The notes under the pieces are model-generated. The model did not search any database. It was not told where the DNA came from and saw only the letters and a list, made by a program, of their open reading frames with translations. Shown piece by piece: positions 1 through 7,401 of a stretch of DNA of 64,000 nt; the first letter of the stretch is position 1, and each line of letters starts with the position of its first letter. This stretch comes from Rhizobiales bacterium CCH10-E5 (GTDB lineage Bacteria; Pseudomonadota; Alphaproteobacteria; Rhizobiales; Beijerinckiaceae): contig LSIG01000064.1 of the NCBI GenBank assembly GCA_001556125.1, positions 1-64,000 of the forward strand, given 5' to 3'. The translations under genes were made by a program, and so were the position numbers.

Positions 1-4
1 CCCC

Positions 5-340
5 TTGGAATCACGAGTGCCCCAGTCGCTCAACCCTTTCGGGACGGGCTCTAAGGTCGTTCGCTATACGCCGCAAGCCGAGGTCGATCTCTACGAGATC
101 TGGCTCACCATCGCTGTGGATAGCGAAAAGGCCGCCGACTCCGTTATCCGCCGCATCGCCGGAAAGGCCTTGCTGGCGGCCGGGATGCCGCTGATGGGCG
201 TTGCGAGGCCGGAGTTGGGACCGTCCGCCCGCATTCTGCTCGAAGGTCGCTACGTGGTCATCTACGAGCCGCAGCCGGACGGCATCGCCGTCATTGCGGT
301 CGTTCACGGCATGCGCGATCCGGATACTTGGCTGAACTGA
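5..340 (+). CDS. RelE/ParE-family toxin, start uncertain
   Basis: About 107-111 residues with the ParE/RelE toxin pattern: an N-terminal VRYTPQAEVDLYEIW helix, a central RIAGKA helix, then GRYVVIYEP and the closing AVVHGMRDP strand. Toxins of this fold inhibit gyrase (ParE) or cleave mRNA at the ribosome (RelE); which applies here cannot be told from sequence. In-frame starts are TTG at 5 and GTG at 17; the reading frame is still open at the window edge, so the true start could lie outside. No antitoxin is visible: it would normally sit just upstream, beyond the edge. The gene ends before a GC-rich hairpin and converges on trcR. Confidence 0.7.
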   Translation: MESRVPQSLNPFGTGSKVVRYTPQAEVDLYEIWLTIAVDSEKAADSVIRRIAGKALLAAGMPLMGVARPELGPSARILLEGRYVVIYEPQPDGIAVIAVVHGMRDPDTWLN

Positions 341-343
341 GGT

Positions 344-365
344 GGCACCGCCCGGGGGCGGTGCC
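344..365. terminator. GC-rich hairpin between convergent genes
   Basis: A perfect 10-bp inverted repeat (GGCACCGCCC / GGGCGGTGCC, 2-base loop) lies between the ends of the ParE-like gene and trcR. There is no clear T-run on either side, so bidirectional termination is inferred from position and stem strength only. Confidence 0.45.
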
Positions 366-378
366 TGGCGCCCGAATC

Positions 379-1104
379 TCAGGCCTCGTCGTCCTCGTCG
401 ACCGGACGCTTCATCTGCTTGAGCTTGGCGAAGACGGAATCGACGTCGATCGCCGCCTCTTCCTCGCGCTTGGGCTTGCCCATGTCGGCGAAGGTCTGGC
501 TCAGCGGCGCGGGTTCCGGCGCCGTGGTCTCCTCGGCCGGCAGCAGCGTCGAGCCGATCTCGGCGACCATGGCCGGGCGGTCCTTGGCGGCGCGGCCGAC
601 CTCGAAGTCGAGATCGATCTGCGAGCACAGGCCGAGGCTGACCGGGTCGATCGGCGAGAGCGTCTGGGCGTTCCAGTGCGTGCGGTCGCGGATCTGCGCG
701 ATCGTCGACTTGGTCGTGCCGATCAGGCGGATGATCTGCGCGTCCTTGAGCTCGGGATGGTTGCGCAGGAGCCAGAGGATGGCGTTGGGCCGGTCCTGCC
801 GCTTCGAGACGGGGGTGTAGCGCGGGCCCTTGGTCTTCTTCATCTCGGGCACCTTCACCTTGCGCTCGGCGAGCTTGAGGTGGTGGGCCGGGTTCTTGCT
901 GGCGCGCTCGAGCTCCTCGCGGGTGAGCTGGCCCGAGGTGATCGGGTCGAGCCCCTTGATGCCGGCCGCGACCTCGCCATCGGCGATGCCGCGCACCTCG
1001 AGCGGGTGGAGTTTGCAGAACTCGGCGATCTGCTCGAAGGTCAGGGACGTGTTCTCGACCAGCCAGACCGCGGTGGCTTTCGGCATCAGCGGGGGTAACG
1101 ACAC
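379..1104 (-). CDS. trcR: Cell-cycle transcriptional regulator TrcR (DUF1013)
   Basis: 241 residues matching the alphaproteobacterial DUF1013/TrcR family over its whole length: an N-terminal MPKATAVWLVENT segment, a helix-turn-helix-like stretch near residues 125-145 (IGTTKSTIAQIRDRTHW) and a C-terminal acidic tail ending in DEDDEA. Family knowledge links TrcR to transcription of cell-cycle genes together with RNA polymerase in Caulobacter-type bacteria. It is divergent from the DUF1192 gene, with about 250 bp between them. The nearby rcdA and CtrA-type boxes fit a cell-cycle neighbourhood. Confidence 0.9.
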   Translation of the reverse strand: MSLPPLMPKATAVWLVENTSLTFEQIAEFCKLHPLEVRGIADGEVAAGIKGLDPITSGQLTREELERASKNPAHHLKLAERKVKVPEMKKTKGPRYTPVSKRQDRPNAILWLLRNHPELKDAQIIRLIGTTKSTIAQIRDRTHWNAQTLSPIDPVSLGLCSQIDLDFEVGRAAKDRPAMVAEIGSTLLPAEETTAPEPAPLSQTFADMGKPKREEEAAIDVDSVFAKLKQMKRPVDEDDEA

Positions 1105-1353
1105 GGGGCTGTCTCCTGGAATCTCGGAATCCGGCGCAGGGCCGGGTCAACGTCGCGGGCAATAGCTCTCGGGCGCCGACCGGCCTCTGCGGCCGGCCAT
1201 CCAAATCATCGACGATGAACAGGATGGCCGGCTTATAGACGCGCGCCGCCCGCCTGTCCAAGAAAAAGCGGTGCGGCGCGGGGTGGTTCCGGCCGGTGGC
1301 GCCGGGCCGGGCAGAGCGGTAACCTCGGCGCAAACGAGCCGATGGAGCCACCA

Positions 1354-1554
1354 ATGTCGCTGTTGTCCGATGATGACCGCCCCAAGCCCAAGCCCGTCCA
1401 CGAGATCGGGCAGGATCTGTCGATGCTGTCGCTGGCGGAGATCGACCTGCGCGTGGCGGCGCTGAAGGCCGAGATCGAGCGGCTGACCGAGGCGCGGGCG
1501 AAGAAGGACGCCTCGCGCAGCGCGGCCGATGCGTTTTTCCGGAAACCCGGCTGA
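1354..1554 (+). CDS. DUF1192 family small protein
   Basis: 66 residues. Start chosen at ATG 1354 because GGAG at 1344-1347 is well spaced; the upstream in-frame ATG at 1342 overlaps that ribosome-binding site. The protein has a short charged N-terminus, then a core (HEIGQDLSMLSLAEIDLRV) and a heptad-like helix (ALKAEIERLTEA) ending in a basic tail. This is the DUF1192 pattern, a family of about 60-residue coiled-coil proteins of unknown function found in Hyphomicrobiales. An exact CtrA-type box and a candidate small RNA begin within 30 bases of the stop codon. Confidence 0.8.
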   Translation: MSLLSDDDRPKPKPVHEIGQDLSMLSLAEIDLRVAALKAEIERLTEARAKKDASRSAADAFFRKPG

Positions 1555-1577
1555 AAAATCGGCTGATGGCGTCCGCG

Positions 1578-1593
1578 TTAAGGGGCTCTTAAC
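1578..1593 (+). promoter_or_regulatory. CtrA-type box (TTAA-N7-TTAAC)
   Basis: TTAA (1578-1581), seven bases, TTAAC (1589-1593): an exact match to the CtrA recognition consensus. A TATGAAT block at 1604-1610 could be the -10 region, giving transcription from about 1616 into the structured, terminator-ended stretch that follows. Binding is inferred from the consensus only. Confidence 0.6.
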
Positions 1594-1610
1594 GATTCCA
1601 AAGTATGAAT

Positions 1611-1707
1611 CGCATCATCCAGTTTGTCTGGATGCGAGTGGCTCCTGCCCGCTCTGTTTGACGCCTCCCTGTTGACCTTCGAGCCGCCTTCGGGCGGCTC
1701 TTTTTTT
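1611..1707 (+). ncRNA. Candidate CtrA-controlled small RNA
   Basis: A non-coding stretch of about 95 bases between DUF1192 and rcdA. It starts with a hairpin (ATCCAG 1617-1622 pairing with CTGGAT 1628-1633, extended by CGC/GCG), has a pyrimidine-rich single-stranded middle with CCTCCC at 1663-1668, and ends in a textbook terminator (1681-1707). The CtrA-type box at 1578 sits where an activator of this transcript would bind. Alternative: a leader of rcdA ending at an attenuator. It could be related to cell-cycle sRNAs of the CcnA/EcpR1 kind known in alphaproteobacteria, but that homology was not tested. Confidence 0.5.
1681..1707 (+). terminator. Strong intrinsic terminator
   Basis: GAGCCGCC, a TTCG tetraloop, GGCGGCTC, then seven T. 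It terminates rightward transcription 140 bp upstream of rcdA, so rcdA needs its own promoter or read-through. Confidence 0.9.
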
Positions 1708-1729
1708 ATGGTCTCTACCCGCGTTAAGG

Positions 1730-1744
1730 TTAACCGGACGTTAC
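1730..1744 (+). promoter_or_regulatory. Degenerate CtrA-like box upstream of rcdA
   Basis: TTAA (1730-1733), seven bases, TTAC (1741-1744); an extra TTAA lies just upstream at 1724. It departs from the consensus in the second half-site. TATCCT at 1770-1775 is a possible -10 element. CtrA control of rcdA is established in Caulobacter, which makes the site plausible; here it is inference. Confidence 0.35.
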
Positions 1745-1846
1745 CGACGCAGCGCCCGCCCATCGGCGCTATCCTTGCGACATCGACGGCATGAGCCGTG
1801 ACGCGTGCCAAGCGGACACGGCGTTGTGCCGATGGGAGACAAGGCC

Positions 1847-2374
1847 ATGAACGACCTGCTGATCCGCGAGACCACCAGCGACGACGGCGCGATCTCCTTC
1901 GCGCGCGGCTTCGTGAAGTCCGATGCCTTCATGGCGCTGTTCCGCGAGGGCATGGGCCTGGTCGAGCAGACCGCGGCCTATCTCGACGGCGAGGGCCGGA
2001 CCGCTTCGGCCGCCCTGCCGCGCGAGGTTGCGCTCGGCTATGCGACGGAGAGCATGCGCCTGACGACGCGGCTGATGCAGATCGCCTCCTGGCTGCTGGT
2101 GCAGCGGGCCGTCGCCGAGGGCGAGATGACGGCCGAGCAGGCGCGCGCCGAAAACGCCAAGGTCCGCATCCCCGAGACCGGCGTGTCCGGGACGGCGGCC
2201 GAGCTGGAGCGCCTGCCGCAGGGGCTTCAGGACCTGATTGCCCACTCCTTCCGGCTGCAGGCCCGCATCCGCCATCTCGAGGGCCAAATGAACGCTCCGG
2301 CCCCGGCCGAGAAGGCCAACCCCGTCCAGGACCAGCTCGCCAGCCTGCAGGCCCGCCTCGGCCTCGCACTCTGA
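1847..2374 (+). CDS. rcdA: RcdA, protease adaptor for CtrA degradation (DUF1465)
   Basis: 175 residues matching DUF1465/RcdA: an N-terminal SFARGFVKSDAFMALFREGM helix, a central RLTTRLMQIASWLLVQRAV helix and a C-terminal LQARIRHLEGQM helix, the three-helix layout of the family. In Caulobacter, RcdA works with CpdR and PopA to deliver CtrA to ClpXP. Start chosen at ATG 1847 because GGGAG at 1834-1838 is 8 bases upstream; an ATG at 1832 and a GTG at 1805 would overlap or precede that site. The adjacent CtrA-type boxes suggest feedback between regulator and adaptor. Confidence 0.85.
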   Translation: MNDLLIRETTSDDGAISFARGFVKSDAFMALFREGMGLVEQTAAYLDGEGRTASAALPREVALGYATESMRLTTRLMQIASWLLVQRAVAEGEMTAEQARAENAKVRIPETGVSGTAAELERLPQGLQDLIAHSFRLQARIRHLEGQMNAPAPAEKANPVQDQLASLQARLGLAL

Positions 2375-2421
2375 CGATTCCGCGCGCGGCCGATCGCCGC
2401 GCCCGGCACCCGCCCAAACGA

Positions 2422-2449
2422 AACGGCCCGGTCGAAAGACCGGGCCGTT
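2422..2449. terminator. Bidirectional terminator between rcdA and rpmE
   Basis: AACGGCCCGGTC, a GAAA loop, GACCGGGCCGTT: a perfect 12-bp stem between two convergent genes, with short T-rich flanks on both sides. Confidence 0.75.
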
Positions 2450-2490
2450 CTTGATTCAGATCAGCGCAGGCGGGCGCACCCGCCGGCAGA

Positions 2491-2727
2491 TCACTTCTTG
2501 CCGAGGGAGCCGATCGCGGCGAAACGCGAGTTGAAGCGCGAGACGCGGCCGCCACGGTCGAGCATCTGCTGCGAACCGCCGGTCCAGGCCGGATGCGTCG
2601 TCGGGTCGATGTCGAGGTTCAGCGTGTCGCCCTCCTTGCCGAGCGTCGAACGCGTGAAGTATTCCGTGCCATTGGTCATGACGACCTTGATGGTGTGGTA
2701 GTCGGGGTGGATGCCGGTCTTGGCCAT
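2491..2727 (-). CDS. rpmE: 50S ribosomal protein L31
   Basis: 78 residues with the L31 signature ([15 protein letters not shown] near residues 6-20, then [13 protein letters not shown]). The protein contains no cysteine, so it is of the zinc-independent kind, lacking the CxxC pairs of the zinc-binding form. Start is ATG at 2727; a longer frame upstream exists but does not resemble L31. It is a component of the large subunit, divergent from the ABC exporter with 148 bp between starts. Confidence 0.95.
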   Translation of the reverse strand: MAKTGIHPDYHTIKVVMTNGTEYFTRSTLGKEGDTLNLDIDPTTHPAWTGGSQQMLDRGGRVSRFNSRFAAIGSLGKK

Positions 2728-2875
2728 GGCTAAATCCTCAAACGTCGAGAACGGGCGTGGTCGACAAGCAGGCAAGCCTGCCCGGCCCGTCGAAAAATTC
2801 GTATGAGCCTGTCGTGAAGTCGCGTGCACATATCTCAGCCGGGCCGACAGCGCAAGCAGAACAGGACGAAGACGC

Positions 2876-4654
2876 GTGCCCGCAGCCGAAAAAGACGACA
2901 CCAAAGCACGGCCGGATTTCCGTTCCCTGGCGTCCTTCTGGCCCTATGCCCTGAGATATCGCGGGCGGATCGCGCTCGCCCTGCTGGCCCTCGTCATCGC
3001 CTCGGCGGCGACGCTGGCGCTGCCGGTCGCGGTGCGCCGCGTGATCGATGTCGGCTTCTCCGGCGGCGAGCAGCAACTCGCCAACAGCTACTTCGTGCTG
3101 CTCATCGGCGTGGTCGCGGTGCTGGCGCTGGCGAGTTCGGCCCGGTTCTATCTCGTGATGACGGTGGGCGAGCGCATCGTCGCCGATCTGCGGGCCGATG
3201 TCTTCGCCCATCTGACACGGCTCGAACCCGCCTTCTTCGATTCCAGCCGGGCAGGCGACCTCGTCTCGCGGCTCACCGCCGACACGACGCAGATCAAGGC
3301 GACCTTCGGCTCGACCGCCTCGATCGCGCTGCGCAACGCGATCATGACCATCGGCGCGCTCTCGCTGATGATCGCGACCAGCCCGCAGCTCTCGGCCATC
3401 GTCATCGGCGCGATTCCGCTGATCGTGCTGCCGCTGGTCTTCTCAGGGCGCTCGGTGCGCCGGCGCGCCCGGGCGGCGCAGGACCGGCTGGCCGATGCCT
3501 CCGCCTTCGCCTCGGAGGCGGTCGGGGCGATCCGCACCATGCAGTCCTTCGGCGCGGCGCGGCAGACCGCAGCGCGCTTCGGCCAGGCCTCGGACGAGGC
3601 CTATGCCGCCTCGCGTGCCGCCACCGCCTCGCGCGCGCTGCTCTCGGGGGTCGCGATCTTCCTGGTCAGCGCCAGCGTCGTCTGGGTGCTGTGGACGGGG
3701 GCGACGGAGGTCTTCGAGGGGCGCATGACCGGCGGGCGGCTGTCGCAGTTCCTGCTCTATGCCGTGCTGGCGGCGAGCTCGCTCGGCCAGCTCTCTGAAG
3801 TCTATGGCGATGTGTCCGCCGCGGCCGGCGCGGCCGGGCGGCTCGGCGAGATCCTCGCCCTGAAGCCGGCCATCGCGGCGCCGCCGAACCCGGCGCCGAT
3901 GCCGCAGCCGGCGCGTGGCGAACTCGCTTTCGAGGGCGTCTCATTCAGCTATCCCGGCCGCAGCGTCGAGGCGCTGTCGGATCTCACCTTCTCGGTGCGG
4001 GCGGGCGAGCGCGTCGCGCTGGTCGGCCCCTCTGGCGCCGGCAAGAGCACGGTGCTGCAGCTGGCGCTGCGGTTCTACGATCCGAGCGCGGGGCGCGTCC
4101 TCGTCGACGGCATGGCCGGGCCCCAGGTCGACCCGGACGCCTGGCGGCAGCGCTTTGCGCTGGTGCCCCAGGAGCCGACCGTCTTCGGCGTCTCGGTGCG
4201 CGACAACATCGCCTATGGCCGCCCCGAGGCGTCGCAGGCCGAGATCGAGGATGCGGCCCGGCTGGCGGCGGCGGACGGTTTCATCCGCGATCTGCCGCAG
4301 GGCTACGACACCATCGTCGGCGAGCGCGGCGTGACGCTGTCGGGCGGGCAGCGCCAGCGGCTGGCGATCGCGCGCGCGGTGCTGAAGGACGCGCCGATCC
4401 TGCTGCTCGACGAGGCGACGAGCGCGCTCGATTCCGAGAGCGAGCGGGCAGTGCAGGACGCGCTCGACCGGCTGATGCGCGGCCGCACCACGCTGGTCGT
4501 GGCGCACCGCCTCGCTACCATCCTCTCCGCCGACCGCATCCTGGTGATGGAGGACGGCCGCGTCGTCGAGGAGGGCACCCATACCGAGCTCAAGGCCCGC
4601 GGCGGGCTCTATGCCCGGCTGGCCTCGCTGCAGTTCGGGCTGGAGGCGGCCTGA
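2876..4654 (+). CDS. ABC exporter, fused permease and ATPase (MsbA/LmrA type)
   Basis: 592 residues from a GTG start. Residues about 20-320 form a six-helix transmembrane domain of the exporter type; residues about 345-590 form the nucleotide-binding domain with Walker [10 protein letters not shown] (about 384), signature LSGGQRQR (about 488), Walker [13 protein letters not shown] and H-loop VVAHRLAT. The protein would act as a homodimer in the inner membrane exporting a lipid, drug or peptide; no substrate is implied by neighbours. A monocistronic unit, convergent with the DUF1036 gene. Confidence 0.88.
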   Translation: MPAAEKDDTKARPDFRSLASFWPYALRYRGRIALALLALVIASAATLALPVAVRRVIDVGFSGGEQQLANSYFVLLIGVVAVLALASSARFYLVMTVGERIVADLRADVFAHLTRLEPAFFDSSRAGDLVSRLTADTTQIKATFGSTASIALRNAIMTIGALSLMIATSPQLSAIVIGAIPLIVLPLVFSGRSVRRRARAAQDRLADASAFASEAVGAIRTMQSFGAARQTAARFGQASDEAYAASRAATASRALLSGVAIFLVSASVVWVLWTGATEVFEGRMTGGRLSQFLLYAVLAASSLGQLSEVYGDVSAAAGAAGRLGEILALKPAIAAPPNPAPMPQPARGELAFEGVSFSYPGRSVEALSDLTFSVRAGERVALVGPSGAGKSTVLQLALRFYDPSAGRVLVDGMAGPQVDPDAWRQRFALVPQEPTVFGVSVRDNIAYGRPEASQAEIEDAARLAAADGFIRDLPQGYDTIVGERGVTLSGGQRQRLAIARAVLKDAPILLLDEATSALDSESERAVQDALDRLMRGRTTLVVAHRLATILSADRILVMEDGRVVEEGTHTELKARGGLYARLASLQFGLEAA

Positions 4655-4680
4655 GCGCCGGAGCCGGCGGCCGCCTCAGT

Positions 4681-5103
4681 TCACGAGGTCAGGTTGATCG
4701 TGTACTTGCCGGGGTTGGGCACGGTGCCCTTGAAGCCGACGCTGCGCTCCCCGGCCGGGCAGGTGCCGCCGACGATCTCGCGCGTGATCGCGCGGGAGGG
4801 CACGCAAAAGGTCTTGTCGACGCCAGACTGGCCCGGCCAGTGATAGGTCCGGCCCTCCTTCTCGGCATAGTAGTAGAACAGCGCCGTGTTCAGCCGGGCG
4901 ACGCTCTTGCAGCTTCCGGCGGGAATCGTCTGCCAGGCCGTCAGCGTCCATTTCTTCGTCGTCTGGGGGACATTGGCCAGAGCCGTGAAGATCTTCGAGC
5001 CGGTCTTGTTGCAGAAGACGATCTCGGTCTGCTGCTGTTGGGCGGCGACCGGCGTGCCGATCATCGCCATGGCGGCAACCGCCGCCAATCCTGCCATTCT
5101 CAT
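4681..5103 (-). CDS. Exported DUF1036 protein
   Basis: 140 residues. Start chosen at ATG 5103, directly after the purine-rich GGGGGGCGAG and followed by a signal peptide (MRMAGLAAVAAMAMIG, cleavage after AVAAQ); a longer frame starting at 5196 would bury the signal. The mature part has the DUF1036 pattern: CNKTGSKIFTAL near the start, WxLTAWQTIPAGSC, and a YYYAEKEG segment, with four cysteines that could form disulfides in the periplasm. Function unknown; the family often occurs as small secreted proteins in Hyphomicrobiales. Confidence 0.75.
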   Translation of the reverse strand: MRMAGLAAVAAMAMIGTPVAAQQQQTEIVFCNKTGSKIFTALANVPQTTKKWTLTAWQTIPAGSCKSVARLNTALFYYYAEKEGRTYHWPGQSGVDKTFCVPSRAITREIVGGTCPAGERSVGFKGTVPNPGKYTINLTS

Positions 5104-5185
5104 CTCGCCCCCCAGCGGAACCATCGCGCCGCCTGATCTGACTGCCGCAAGGGCAGCCTTGTCAACTCGCGCCGCGGCGGTCGCG

Positions 5186-6034
5186 TCAAAGGCCATGTGT
5201 GCGCGGATAGGCGCTCGCGGGCGGGGAGGCCCAGCCGGCGAGCAGTTCGGGCTCCGTGCGGTAGATCTCGACCCTGAGGGGATAGCAGGCGGCGGCGTCG
5301 CTCGAATGGGTCGCGCTGCAATCGCCGCCCGGGCAGGCTGAGAGCGCGCCGAGCAGGTCGATCTCCGCGAAGAACTCGATGTAGTCGCCCGGCCGCGCCG
5401 GGCTCGCCTTCATGAAGTATTGATGCGTGCCGCGGGTGAAGCCGGTGCACATGAAGACGTTGAGCACGTCGTGGACATGCCGCTCGGCCTCCGTCACCGG
5501 CAGGCCCTTGGCCTTCGCCAGCGCGCGCGTCAGGTTGGAATGGCAGCACTGGTGATAGTCGCCGCCCGAGAGCAGGCGGTTGGTGTAGGGATCGCAGCGC
5601 GTGCCGATCACGTCATGCACGGCCCCGCCATCGGCGTCGATCCCGTACCAGGCGAGGGTGTCGTGGGTGATCGTCGCGAGCGGCCGCAGGGCCGGCAGGC
5701 TGCTCCAGAGCCGGTCGCCGGTCGAGACATGCGTCGCATGAAGCTGGCGGGTCTTGCCGCTGAAGAACCGCTCGGAGAGGTCGTGCGCGTTCCAGAGGTT
5801 GAGATCGCCGACCTGAGGTCCGTCGACGCCGACGATGCGGAAGAACTGGCCGGCCTGCACGCGGAAGGCCTCGGCGTCGCGGGGTGCGACCACGACCTCC
5901 TCGATCTTCGTGAGATCCTGTCGGGCGCGGCCGAGCATCGCCATGTCGGGCTTCGGCAGGCTCTCGACAGGGTAGCAGATGGTCAACGGTCGGGAGCGGC
6001 GGGCGGCGGCGTCGGCAGGCTCGGCGGGCAGCAT
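5186..6034 (-). CDS. DUF1989 (urea carboxylase-associated) protein
   Basis: 282 residues of the DUF1989/UAAP family: FRVQAGQFFRIVGVDGPQVGDLNLWN near residues 57-82, RLWSSLPALRPL, then DVIGTRCDPYTN and a GDYHQCCHSNL cluster whose Cys/His residues probably bind a metal, and FMCTGFTRGT. The family is named for linkage to urea carboxylase and guanidine use, yet no urea carboxylase, allophanate hydrolase or transporter is present here. Instead it follows a cytochrome c and an ion-channel pair. Actual reaction unknown. Confidence 0.8.
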   Translation of the reverse strand: MLPAEPADAAARRSRPLTICYPVESLPKPDMAMLGRARQDLTKIEEVVVAPRDAEAFRVQAGQFFRIVGVDGPQVGDLNLWNAHDLSERFFSGKTRQLHATHVSTGDRLWSSLPALRPLATITHDTLAWYGIDADGGAVHDVIGTRCDPYTNRLLSGGDYHQCCHSNLTRALAKAKGLPVTEAERHVHDVLNVFMCTGFTRGTHQYFMKASPARPGDYIEFFAEIDLLGALSACPGGDCSATHSSDAAACYPLRVEIYRTEPELLAGWASPPASAYPRTHGL

Positions 6035-6056
6035 GGCGGGCTCCGGTCGGCGGTGG

Positions 6057-6383
6057 TCAGCGGGGCGGCAGCGCGGCGTAATAGGCGGCGAGCGCCGCGA
6101 TCTCCTGAACGCTCATATGGCGGGCCATGTAGCGCATCTCCTTGTGGGCGCGCTTGCCGCTCCGGAACGCCATCATCTGATTGAAGAGATAGCGCTCGTT
6201 CTGGCCGGCGAGATGCGGCACCTCGGTGTCGCGGGCGATGCCGTCGAGCCCATGGCAGGCGGCGCATTCCTCGATCACCGAGCCGCGCGGTTCGGCGAGG
6301 GCCGCGCCGGCGGCTGCGACCGTGGCCGCGAGCACGATGGCGGCCCCCCAGGCCAGTGCCCGATCCTGCCTCACGCGTCTCAC
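6057..6383 (-). CDS. Small periplasmic class I cytochrome c
   Basis: 108 residues from GTG 6383, overlapping the end of the MotB-like gene by GTGA. An N-terminal signal segment (residues about 8-31) leads to one haem-binding CAACH motif near residue 40 and a methionine-rich stretch (MMAFRSG, MRYMARHMS) that supplies the axial ligand. This is the cytochrome c553/c4-half type of soluble electron carrier. The tight coupling to an ion-channel pair is unexpected. Confidence 0.85.
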   Translation of the reverse strand: MRRVRQDRALAWGAAIVLAATVAAAGAALAEPRGSVIEECAACHGLDGIARDTEVPHLAGQNERYLFNQMMAFRSGKRAHKEMRYMARHMSVQEIAALAAYYAALPPR

Positions 6384-7396
6384 CGCTCGGTGATCTTGAA
6401 CTCGATGCGGCGGTTGCGCCGCCAGGCATCGTCGGTGTTGGCGACGTCGAGCGGCTGGTACTCGCCGAAGCCGGTGGCGGCGATCCGGTCGGCCGGGATG
6501 CCCTTCGTCACGAGATATTCGACGACCGCGATGGCGCGGGCCGCCGAGAGGTGCCAGTTCGAGGCGAATTGCGGCGAGCGGATCGGCCGGTTGTCGGTGT
6601 GGCCGTCGACACGCAGGATCCAGGGCAGGTCGGGCGGCATCTCGCGGCCGAGATCGGCGATGATGGCGCCGAGCTTGTCGAGCTCGCCACGCCCCTCCGG
6701 CTTCAGCACGGCCTGGCCGGCATCGAAGAAGACCTCGGACTGGAAGACGAAGCGGTCGCCGACGACGCGGATGTCGGGCCGCGTGCCGAGCACCTGGCGC
6801 AGGCGGCCGAAGAAGTCCGAGCGGTACCGCGCCAGTTCCTGAACACGCTGGGCCAGCGCCACGTTGAGCCGCGAGCCGAGCTCGGCGATGCGGGCCTGCG
6901 CTTCCTTGTCCTTGGCCTCGGAGGCGCTGAGCGCCTCCTCCAGCGCCGCGAGCTGGCGGCGCATGGCGAGGATCTGCTGGTTGACGAGATCGACGGTGGC
7001 CTGGGCGCGGGCCGAGAGCTGCTTTTCGGCTTCGAGCGCCTTTTGCGCCTCGCCGAGCTGGGCGGCCTGGTTGCCGGGCTGGGCGGCGAGCAGATCCTGG
7101 ATACGGCCGCGCTCGGCCTGCTCGCGCGTCAGCGAGGATTGCAGGAGCTGCAGGTTCTCCTGGGCCTGGCGGTTCGAGGAGCGCTCGAGGGCCAGCAGGT
7201 CGGTCAGCTCCGAGATCTGCCGGTTCAGCCGCTCCAGCGCCGTGTCCTTGCCGGTCAGCTCCTGCGACAGGAAGAACTGCCCGAGCACGAAGACGGAGAG
7301 CAGGAAGACGATGCCGATCAGCATCGTCGAGAGCGCATCGACGAAGCCCGGCCAGAAATTGACCTCGTCGCGGCGGTGGGAGCGGGAGAGGGCCAT
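6380..7396 (-). CDS. MotB-like OmpA-domain protein with long coiled coil
   Basis: 338 residues. One transmembrane helix near residues 17-42 is preceded by FWPGFVDALSTMLIG, in which the aspartate at about 20 is placed like the proton-carrying residue of MotB/TolR. Residues about 50-190 are a coiled coil. Residues about 205-338 form an OmpA-type peptidoglycan-binding domain (VFFDAGQAVLKPEG, DGHTDNRPI, NRRIEFKI). It would be the cell-wall-anchored half of an ion-driven stator with the MotA-like protein upstream (5-base gap). No flagellar gene is near, so a flagellar role is unlikely. Confidence 0.8.
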   Translation of the reverse strand: MALSRSHRRDEVNFWPGFVDALSTMLIGIVFLLSVFVLGQFFLSQELTGKDTALERLNRQISELTDLLALERSSNRQAQENLQLLQSSLTREQAERGRIQDLLAAQPGNQAAQLGEAQKALEAEKQLSARAQATVDLVNQQILAMRRQLAALEEALSASEAKDKEAQARIAELGSRLNVALAQRVQELARYRSDFFGRLRQVLGTRPDIRVVGDRFVFQSEVFFDAGQAVLKPEGRGELDKLGAIIADLGREMPPDLPWILRVDGHTDNRPIRSPQFASNWHLSAARAIAVVEYLVTKGIPADRIAATGFGEYQPLDVANTDDAWRRNRRIEFKITER

Positions 7397-7401
7397 CGCC
7401 G

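Noticed and set aside
1578..1811. Minus-strand 77-codon frame over the candidate sRNA
   Set aside because: It runs through the terminator hairpin and both TTAA motifs; composition and lack of a start signal argue against a gene.
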